A program made the translations under genes and the position numbers. A model generated the notes under the pieces. The model had not been told where the DNA came from, did not search any database, and saw only the letters and a list, made by a program, of their open reading frames with translations. Below are positions 1 through 5,489 of a stretch of 6,123 bases of DNA, piece by piece. This DNA comes from Patescibacteria group bacterium (GTDB lineage: Bacteria; Patescibacteriota; Minisyncoccia; UBA6257; HR35), in the NCBI GenBank assembly GCA_030550735.1, contig JAUQOT010000024.1:1-6123 (forward strand), given 5' to 3'. Within the stretch, counting starts at the first letter, position 1. Every line of letters begins with the position of its first letter.

Positions 1-1008
1 TTTAGAAAAAGAGTTGTAAGCAATCTTAAAGATCCGGTTGTAAAATCTTTTTGGGAAAAAGAATATGAAAAATATCATCTAACTTTTAGAACCGAGGCTG
101 TTGCTCCTATTCAAAATAAGACAGGACAATTTATTAATAATCCTCTAATTAGAAATATTATTGGTCAATCGAAGAGTAGTTTAAATTTAAGAGAAATTAT
201 GGATGAAAGAAAAATTCTTTTAGTTAACCTTTCAATTGGTGAAATTGGGGAAGAAAGTGCTAATCTTTTGGGTGGTCTTTTAATAGGAAAGCTTTATTTA
301 ACGGCTATGGAAAGGGTAAGTATTCCTGAAGAAGAAAGAAAAGATTTCTATCTCTATGTTGACGAATTTCAAAATTTTGCTACCGAGTTATTTATTAATA
401 TATTATCAGAAGCAAGAAAGTATCGTTTAAATCTTATTTTAGCTCATCAATATCTTGATCAAGTCGATGAAGAAATAATTAAAGCAGTTTTTGGTAATGT
501 GGGGACTTTAATTGTTTTTCGAATCGGAGCTAAAGATGCTCAAATTTTCTATGAAGAATTTGAAAGAAAAATACCTCTAGAAAACATTATCAATTTACAA
601 TCTTACCATGGTTATATAAAACTTTTGGTTGATGGAAAACCTTCGCCACCTTTTCTTTTTAAAACCTTTCCCCTTGAAGAACCACCGACGATTAATTATG
701 TTAACGAAATTTTAGCTTACAATCATCTTCGTTACACTTTAAAAAGAGAAATTATTGAAGCGAGAATTAGAAACATATATTCAAAAAAAACTGATGATAA
801 AGAACTTATTTGTCGATTATGTGGTTTGAAATTTATCTCTAAAGATGGAATAGAGATATGTGAAAATTGCCAAAAAAGATCTTCTGGTGGAATTAGTCTT
901 AAAAATTTAAAAGAAAAAAATTTTAAAGTTGAATTTAAAAAAGAGGCAAAAAAACAAAAGGTCGATTTAGATTCAATTCTCGAAAAATTAGAAAATGAGA
1001 GCGATTGA
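1..1008 (+). CDS. DNA-translocase / type IV coupling protein-like ATPase (TraG/VirD4/HerA-FtsK superfamily), C-terminal part
   Basis: The reading frame is open from base 1, so the gene begins upstream of the window; 335 residues are visible and the ATG at 199 is an internal methionine. A Walker B motif, hydrophobic strand then DEFQ, lies at visible residues 121-124 (nt 361-372). It is followed by a sensor-like strand ending in AHQY (about nt 427-456) and the segment NVGTLIVFRIG (nt 499-531), a pattern typical of the motor domain of TraG/VirD4- and HerA-type DNA pumps. The Walker A motif must lie upstream. Near the end, two CxxC pairs (Cys codons at 811, 820, 859 and 868) form a probable zinc ribbon, then a lysine-rich tail. 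The family moves DNA, or loads it into a type IV secretion channel, usually at the membrane; no membrane segment is visible here. The stop TGA overlaps efp by 14 bp. The superfamily call is fairly secure; a role in conjugation, uptake or segregation cannot be decided. Confidence 0.75.
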   Translation, partial: FRKRVVSNLKDPVVKSFWEKEYEKYHLTFRTEAVAPIQNKTGQFINNPLIRNIIGQSKSSLNLREIMDERKILLVNLSIGEIGEESANLLGGLLIGKLYLTAMERVSIPEEERKDFYLYVDEFQNFATELFINILSEARKYRLNLILAHQYLDQVDEEIIKAVFGNVGTLIVFRIGAKDAQIFYEEFERKIPLENIINLQSYHGYIKLLVDGKPSPPFLFKTFPLEEPPTINYVNEILAYNHLRYTLKREIIEARIRNIYSKKTDDKELICRLCGLKFISKDGIEICENCQKRSSGGISLKNLKEKNFKVEFKKEAKKQKVDLDSILEKLENESD

Positions 1009-1549
1009 TTTTGATAAAGGTGATTTTTTAAAATATGAAAACAAAATTTTCCAAGTAATTGATATTAAACACACTCACCTTGGAAGAGGATCAGCAAATC
1101 TTACTTTAATTCTCAAAAACATTCAAACGGGTCAAAGGATAGAAAAAGTTTTTAAACCTGATGAAGATTTAGAATATTTAGAGGTTGAGAAAAGAAAAGT
1201 GGTTTATATAGGGAAAAGTGATAAAGCATTTCTTTTTAAAAACGAAGCAAAAAAATATGAACTTAAAAGAAGTAGTTTTAATTATTTGGAAAAATATTTA
1301 AAGGACAATTTAGAAGTTGTCGGTTATTTTGATGAAGATGATAATTTAATTTTTGTAGAACTACCAAAAATTGTTGAATATAAAGTTACTTTTGCTGAAC
1401 CAGGTTTTAAAGGAAATACAGTTCAAGGATCTTACAAAAAAATAATTATAGAAACTGGTTTTGAATTTAAAGCTCCATTTTTTATAAAAGAAGGAGATAT
1501 TATTCGAATTAATACCGAAACCGGAGAATACGTAGAAAGAGTACTATAA
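995..1549 (+). CDS. efp: Elongation factor P (Arg-type tip loop)
   Basis: This 184-residue protein has the usual EF-P length and three-domain plan: N-terminal KOW-like domain (about 1-62), central OB domain (63-125) and C-terminal OB domain (126-184). It ends in the characteristic GEYVERV (177-183). EF-P binds between the ribosomal P and E sites and speeds peptide-bond formation at consecutive prolines. The tip loop that reaches the peptidyl-transferase centre reads HTHLGRGSAN (26-35), with Arg31 where E. coli (Lys34) and B. subtilis (Lys32) carry a modified lysine, and Leu29 where many have proline. Known Arg-type EF-Ps are rhamnosylated by EarP; whether that happens here is unknown. The E. 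coli paralogue EfpL/YeiP also has a tip arginine, but the loop here has ordinary EF-P length. The start is fixed by alignment to the family N-terminus. No Shine-Dalgarno is visible and the ATG lies 14 bp inside the upstream gene, suggesting translational coupling. Confidence 0.95.
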   Translation: MRAIDFDKGDFLKYENKIFQVIDIKHTHLGRGSANLTLILKNIQTGQRIEKVFKPDEDLEYLEVEKRKVVYIGKSDKAFLFKNEAKKYELKRSSFNYLEKYLKDNLEVVGYFDEDDNLIFVELPKIVEYKVTFAEPGFKGNTVQGSYKKIIIETGFEFKAPFFIKEGDIIRINTETGEYVERVL

Positions 1550-3184
1550 ATGAGCCTTATTGATGAAATTAAAAATAAAATAGATATTTTAGATGTTGTT
1601 CAAAGATATGTAAAACTTAAAAAAATAGGAAAATATTATGCTGGACTCTGTCCTTTTCATAAAGAAACTAAACCATCTTTTTATGTATCTCCGGAAAAGC
1701 AGATATTTAAATGTTTTGGTTGTGGCGAAGGAGGAAATGTTATAAGTTTTTTAATGAAAATAGAAAATATTGATTTTAAAGAAGCTATCGAAAAACTAAA
1801 AGTTGAATATGGATTAGAAGTTAAACCTCAAACTTTTAAAACTAATTTAAAAAAATACTTAGAGATAAACTATGCTTCTCTTAAGTTTTTTAAAGAAAAT
1901 TTAAAAAATAACAAAGAAGCTTTAGATTATCTCTTAGAAAGAGGATTAACAACTGAAACAATAAAATTCTTTGAACTTGGTTATTCTCCTGGTAGTACTT
2001 TTTTAAGGGATTATTTATATTCTTTGGGTTATTCAATTGAAGAAATGAAAAAATTTGGCCTTCTTGATGAAGAGGGGTATGATCGTTTTCAAGGAAGAAT
2101 AATTTTCCCTCTAAGAAACGAAAATGGAGAGTTAATTGGTTTTACAGGAAGAATTTATCCTCCCCGAGAAAGAGCTCCAAAATATTTAAATACCCCTGAA
2201 ACAGAGTTTTTTAAGAAATCTAATTTTCTTTATGGGCTTTTTTATAGTCGAGATTATATTGAAGAAAAAAAAGAAGTTATTATTGTTGAAGGACAAATGG
2301 ATTTTATTTTGTCATTTGAAAACGGGTTAAAAAATATAGTTGCTGTTTCTGGTTCTTCTTTAACCGCAGAACATTTAAAAAAATTAAAAAAATATACAAA
2401 TAAACTTGTTTTAGCTTTTGATAATGATGAAGCTGGTTTTAAAGCTTCTCTAAGGGCTCATCTCATGGCAAAAGAATTAAATTTTGAAGTTTATCGTCTT
2501 GTTTATCCAGAAAAAGATTTGGGTGATTATTTCAAAAAAAATAAAAATTTAGACGCTCTCAAAAAAGAAATTTTTCTTGATTGGCTTTTAAATGAACTCT
2601 TAAACCAAAAGAAAACAAATTACGAAGTTTTAAATATTTTTTTGCCACAAATCAAGCTCTATGAACTTTCCGTTAAAGATAAATTTTTTAACATTCTTTC
2701 TCAAAAGTTAAAGATTAAAAAGGAACTAATCATGGAAGAATACTTAAAAATAGAAAAAGAAAGTGTTGCTATTTATTATCAACCAGATGAAGAATTTGTT
2801 TTTCCTCAAAAATTAGAAGATAAACTTTCTCTCAAAATAGTTTCATTAATTTTTTCTTTTCCTTTAAATGTTCCTCATGAAGAGTTCTATGGTTTTTTAA
2901 CTCAAGAATATCAAATTATTTATGAGCAAATAAAATCGCAAAATTTAAGTGAAGATATTTATCAAGAGCTTGATTTAATGAAAAATTTTTATTTACAAAC
3001 TAAAATTAATCCTGAAAAAGAATTTTTCAAAACATTAAAAGAATTAAAAAAAATCTTTTATAAAAATAAAATCGAAGAATTAAAAAATTCTCTCAAATTT
3101 TGCTCCTTTGAAGAATGTGATAAAATAATAAAGGAAGTAGATTTTTATGTCAAGGAGTTAAAAAAGCTAGAAAAAAATGCCTAA
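1550..3184 (+). CDS. dnaG: DNA primase DnaG
   Basis: The 544-residue protein synthesises the RNA primers for replication. The N-terminal CHC2 zinc finger is complete (Cys34, His37, Cys55, Cys58, within CPFH and CFGCG). The RNA-polymerase core follows, with the conserved YLNTPET stretch at 212-218. The Toprim catalytic domain shows VEGQMD (Glu247, Asp251) and FDNDEAG (Asp291, Asp293), with a third acidic cluster KDLGD (Asp323, Asp326) where E. coli has a DPD-type motif. About 205 residues follow Toprim. They are helical and charged, and would hold the helicase-binding domain, but I cannot recognise it from motifs. Length is slightly below the usual 580-600. The ATG directly abuts the efp stop; AAAGAG at 1536-1541, 8 nt upstream, is a weak Shine-Dalgarno. 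The 3' end overlaps rpoD by 8 bp, so it belongs to the same transcription unit as efp and rpoD. Confidence 0.96.
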   Translation: MSLIDEIKNKIDILDVVQRYVKLKKIGKYYAGLCPFHKETKPSFYVSPEKQIFKCFGCGEGGNVISFLMKIENIDFKEAIEKLKVEYGLEVKPQTFKTNLKKYLEINYASLKFFKENLKNNKEALDYLLERGLTTETIKFFELGYSPGSTFLRDYLYSLGYSIEEMKKFGLLDEEGYDRFQGRIIFPLRNENGELIGFTGRIYPPRERAPKYLNTPETEFFKKSNFLYGLFYSRDYIEEKKEVIIVEGQMDFILSFENGLKNIVAVSGSSLTAEHLKKLKKYTNKLVLAFDNDEAGFKASLRAHLMAKELNFEVYRLVYPEKDLGDYFKKNKNLDALKKEIFLDWLLNELLNQKKTNYEVLNIFLPQIKLYELSVKDKFFNILSQKLKIKKELIMEEYLKIEKESVAIYYQPDEEFVFPQKLEDKLSLKIVSLIFSFPLNVPHEEFYGFLTQEYQIIYEQIKSQNLSEDIYQELDLMKNFYLQTKINPEKEFFKTLKELKKIFYKNKIEELKNSLKFCSFEECDKIIKEVDFYVKELKKLEKNA

Positions 3185-4265
3185 AAAGCAAAAAAAAACA
3201 GACAAAAAATTAGAAGCTAAAATAAGATTTTTAATCAAAAAAGGAAAAGAGAGGGGTTTTATTCTTGAAGATGAAATTTTAGAATATTTTCCTAATATTC
3301 AAGACAATTTGGATATATTAGAAAAAATTTATGAAAAACTTGAAACAGCTGGTATAGAAATTCAAAGTGTTGCCAATAAGTGGGAACTTACGGAAGAAGA
3401 AATAAAAAAATATTTTAAAGAAGGAAACGAAGAGTTATTAGATGCTACCCAAAAATATCTTTTAGATATAGGTAAATATCCTCTTCTTACACCCCAAGAA
3501 GAAAAAGAATTAGCAAAGAAAGCAGCTCAAGGAGATATGGAAGCAAGAGAGAGATTAATTAAATCAAATCTAAGACTTGTTGTTAGTATTGCTAAAAAAT
3601 ATATAGGAAAGAGTAAAAATTTAACCCTACTTGATTTAATTCAGGAAGGAAATATTGGCTTAGCAAAAGCAGTTGAAAAATTTGATTGGCGAAGAGGACT
3701 AAAATTTTCAACTTATGCTACTTATTGGATAAGACAAGCTATCACTCGAGCTTTATCAGATCAAGCTCGAACAGTAAGACTTCCTGTTCATATTATTGAA
3801 ACTCTTTACAAACTCAATAAGGTTAAAAAAAGATTAAGCGCTGTTCTTCATCGTGATCCAACGCCCGAAGAATTAGCTACAGAAATTGGTTTCTCTACCC
3901 AAAAAGTTCAAAAACTTCTAAAATATCTTCAAGATGTTGTTTCTTTGGAAACACCGATAGGCGAAGAGGGAGATTCGCTTTTAAAAGAACTTTTACCCGA
4001 CGTAAATGCTGTTTCTCCTGAAAAATATGCTTCTTTGGTTGTCTTAAAAGAACAACTTAAAAGAGCTATTCAAGATTTAAGTCCTAAAGAAAGAAAAATA
4101 ATTAGTTTGAGATACGGCCTAGAAGATGGTATTGAACATACTCTTGAAGAAATAGGTAAAATTTTTGGTATAACGAGAGAAAGAGTTAGACAAATTGAAA
4201 CAATGGCTCTTGAAAAATTAAAACATCATCCGCTTATTATTAAAATCAAAGAAGAAGGAGTCTAA
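3177..4265 (+). CDS. rpoD: Primary RNA polymerase sigma factor (sigma-70/SigA type)
   Basis: This 362-residue group 1 sigma factor, close in size to B. subtilis SigA (371), directs RNA polymerase to housekeeping promoters. A region 1.1-like segment occupies about 13-65, with GKERGF and a GIEIQS end resembling SigA. Region 1.2 is near 88-120 and region 2 spans 125-198, including DLIQEGNIGL and the -10 reading and melting segment 169-193. Region 3 follows with the finger ETPIGEEGDSLL (258-269), then region 4 (288-350) with the -35 helix-turn-helix ITRERVRQIE. Region 2.3/2.4 has Leu175 and Tyr183 at positions equivalent to E. coli Tyr425 and Trp433; Tyr180 and Trp184 are kept. In region 4.2, Met343 and Glu346 replace E. 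coli Lys593 and Arg596. The start overlaps dnaG by 8 bp; AAGGAG at 3152-3157 is 19 nt away, too far for a normal Shine-Dalgarno, so reinitiation after dnaG is likely. Linkage to dnaG supports the primary sigma rather than an alternative one. Confidence 0.95.
   Translation: MPKKQKKTDKKLEAKIRFLIKKGKERGFILEDEILEYFPNIQDNLDILEKIYEKLETAGIEIQSVANKWELTEEEIKKYFKEGNEELLDATQKYLLDIGKYPLLTPQEEKELAKKAAQGDMEARERLIKSNLRLVVSIAKKYIGKSKNLTLLDLIQEGNIGLAKAVEKFDWRRGLKFSTYATYWIRQAITRALSDQARTVRLPVHIIETLYKLNKVKKRLSAVLHRDPTPEELATEIGFSTQKVQKLLKYLQDVVSLETPIGEEGDSLLKELLPDVNAVSPEKYASLVVLKEQLKRAIQDLSPKERKIISLRYGLEDGIEHTLEEIGKIFGITRERVRQIETMALEKLKHHPLIIKIKEEGV
4253..4260 (+). promoter_or_regulatory. Strong Shine-Dalgarno for dnaX
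   Basis: AGAAGGAG ends 7 nt before the dnaX ATG and sits inside the last codons of rpoD. It is the only near-consensus, well-spaced ribosome binding site in the gene block; efp and rpoD have none and dnaG has only a weak one. It fixes the dnaX start and suggests that dnaX translation initiates independently rather than only by coupling. Confidence 0.85.
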
Positions 4266-4267
4266 AA

Positions 4268-5359
4268 ATGTATTATCAAAAATATCGACCTAAAAAGTTT
4301 AGCGAAGTCATCGGTCAAGAAATTATTATCAAAATTTTAAAAAACACAATTAAAAGAGGTGAGATTCTTCATGGTTATCTTTTCGCTGGTGAAAGAGGAA
4401 CTGGTAAAACAACAGTAGCGAGAATTTTTGCTAAAACAATAAATTGTCTTCAGCCGCTTGATGGTGAAGCTTGTGATCATTGTGTAATTTGTGATCTTTG
4501 GAATAAAAATAAATTTTTGGATATGATTGAAATTGATGCAGCTTCTCATCGAAAAATTGATGATATAAGAAACCTTCAGGAGCATATAGGTTTTAGACCT
4601 CTTCAAGGAAGATATAAAGTATTTATAATTGATGAAGCTCATATGCTAACCGATGAAGCTTTTAATGCTCTCCTAAAAACCCTTGAAGAACCACCAAAAC
4701 ATGTTGTTTTTATTTTAGCTACTACTGAACCGAGCAAAATTCCTCCAACAATCCTTTCTCGCCTTCAACGTTTAGATTTTAAAAGAATATCCTATCCTCA
4801 AATTGTTGAAAAATTAAAATTAATTTTAGAAAACGAAAAAATTCCCTTTGATGAATCTGCACTTTATCTAATCGCCGAAGAAAGTGAAGGATCATTAAGA
4901 GATGCAGAAACTCTTTTAGAAAAAGTCGTTCTAAGTTTAAATCCCCATTTAAAATTAACCCAAGATTATGTTGCTAATTTTTTAGGTCAAATAAGCACTA
5001 AACAACTTCTTGATTTTATTAATTTAATTCTTGAAAAAAAAATTGAATCAGCCCTTAGTTTTCTTCATGAAATCTATAAAAATGGTTTTGAGCTTTTAAG
5101 TTTTTTAAGGGGATTAATCAAAGTAATCAAAGAAATTATTTTTATTAAGATTCATCCTGATTTTTCTAAACATTTGATTAACGAAAAACCAAAGGAAATA
5201 GTAGATTATATGATTGAAATAAGTAAAAAGAGTGATGTAAATAGTTTTAAAAAACTTTTAAGACTATTTTTTGAAGCTGATTCTTTAATGAGAAAAGAAC
5301 CGCCTCATCCTTTACTTCCGATTGAATTAGCTGTTTTAGAGTTTATAACTTTAGAATAG
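4268..5359 (+). CDS. dnaX: DNA polymerase III clamp-loader ATPase DnaX, gamma-length (no tau domains)
   Basis: The protein (363 residues) is the AAA+ motor that opens the beta sliding clamp and loads it at primed DNA. Visible in order: the N-terminal YQKYRPKKFSEVIGQ; Walker A GERGTGKT (41-48); a zinc module with Cys60, Cys69, Cys72 and Cys75; Walker B with DEAH (122-125); sensor 1 ATTEP (151-155); the arginine-finger motif SRL at 164-166, where SRC is usual but Arg165 is retained; and sensor 2 GSLRDAE (208-214, Arg211). Residues from about 235 form the helical collar domain III. The protein ends there at an ordinary TAG, so domains IV and V, which in tau bind the helicase and polymerase, are absent. 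It resembles E. coli gamma rather than full-length tau. It starts 2 bp after rpoD with a strong ribosome binding site. A run of nine A at 5034-5042 is a possible slippage site. Confidence 0.95.
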   Translation: MYYQKYRPKKFSEVIGQEIIIKILKNTIKRGEILHGYLFAGERGTGKTTVARIFAKTINCLQPLDGEACDHCVICDLWNKNKFLDMIEIDAASHRKIDDIRNLQEHIGFRPLQGRYKVFIIDEAHMLTDEAFNALLKTLEEPPKHVVFILATTEPSKIPPTILSRLQRLDFKRISYPQIVEKLKLILENEKIPFDESALYLIAEESEGSLRDAETLLEKVVLSLNPHLKLTQDYVANFLGQISTKQLLDFINLILEKKIESALSFLHEIYKNGFELLSFLRGLIKVIKEIIFIKIHPDFSKHLINEKPKEIVDYMIEISKKSDVNSFKKLLRLFFEADSLMRKEPPHPLLPIELAVLEFITLE

Positions 5360-5368
5360 AGGTTGTTT

Positions 5369-5374
5369 TATAAT
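5369..5374 (+). promoter_or_regulatory. Candidate -10 element (TATAAT) for tRNA-Gln
   Basis: A perfect TATAAT lies in the 50-bp spacer, 9 bases after the dnaX stop and 35 bases before the tRNA. The predicted start is near 5381, giving a leader of about 29 nt. The hexamer 17 bp upstream (5346-5351, TAACTT) is a poor -35 and no TGn extension precedes the -10. In DNA this AT-rich a TATAAT can arise by chance, but its position in the only real spacer before a tRNA makes it plausible. Read-through from dnaX is the alternative, because no hairpin terminator is seen between them. Confidence 0.4.
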
Positions 5375-5409
5375 TTAATTAGATAAAAATTTAAAGATTT
5401 TTTAAACAT

Positions 5410-5480
5410 TGGGGGGTGGTGTAAAGGTAGCACAAGGGACTTTGGATCCCTTGGTCCTGGTTCGAATCCAGGCCCCCCAG
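5410..5480 (+). tRNA. tRNA-Gln (anticodon UUG)
   Basis: The 71-nt sequence folds into a complete cloverleaf. The acceptor stem is TGGGGGG (5410-5416) with CCCCCCA (5473-5479). The D stem is GTGT/GCAC (5419-5422, 5430-5433) with one T-G pair and a 7-nt loop. The anticodon stem is AGGGA/TCCCT with loop CTTTGGA (5440-5446) and anticodon TTG at 5442-5444. A 4-nt variable loop (5452-5455) follows, then the T stem CCTGG/CCAGG with loop TTCGAAT. The U1-A72 pair and discriminator G73 (5480) are known identity elements of bacterial tRNA-Gln and agree with the anticodon, which reads CAA and CAG. CCA is not encoded (CAA follows), so CCA-adding enzyme must finish it. It is GC-rich against an AT-rich background, as structural RNAs in such genomes are. 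It lies 50 bp after dnaX and 9 bp before the end of a convergent gene. Confidence 0.96.
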
Positions 5481-5489
5481 CAAAAAATT

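Noticed and set aside
199..201. ATG as the start of the first gene
   Set aside because: The same frame is open back to base 1 with coding-like sequence, and the Walker A half of the motor domain must lie further upstream.
3152..3157. AAGGAG as the rpoD ribosome binding site
   Set aside because: It ends 19 nt before the ATG, well beyond the usual 5-10 nt spacing, and it falls within dnaG coding sequence.
4337..4642. 101-codon open frame on the minus strand
   Set aside because: It lies wholly inside dnaX, antisense to the Walker A, zinc and Walker B region, and its translation shows no domain. It is a by-product of AT-rich coding sequence.
5390..5406. TTTAAA inverted repeat before the tRNA as a terminator for dnaX
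   Set aside because: It contains only A-T pairs with a 5-nt loop, is not GC-stabilised, and each arm is itself palindromic. It would not form a convincing intrinsic terminator.
5456..5480. 3' end of tRNA-Gln as an integration (att) site
   Set aside because: No second copy of the tRNA 3' end, integrase or phage-like gene appears in the window, and the adjacent gene has neighbour-like composition.
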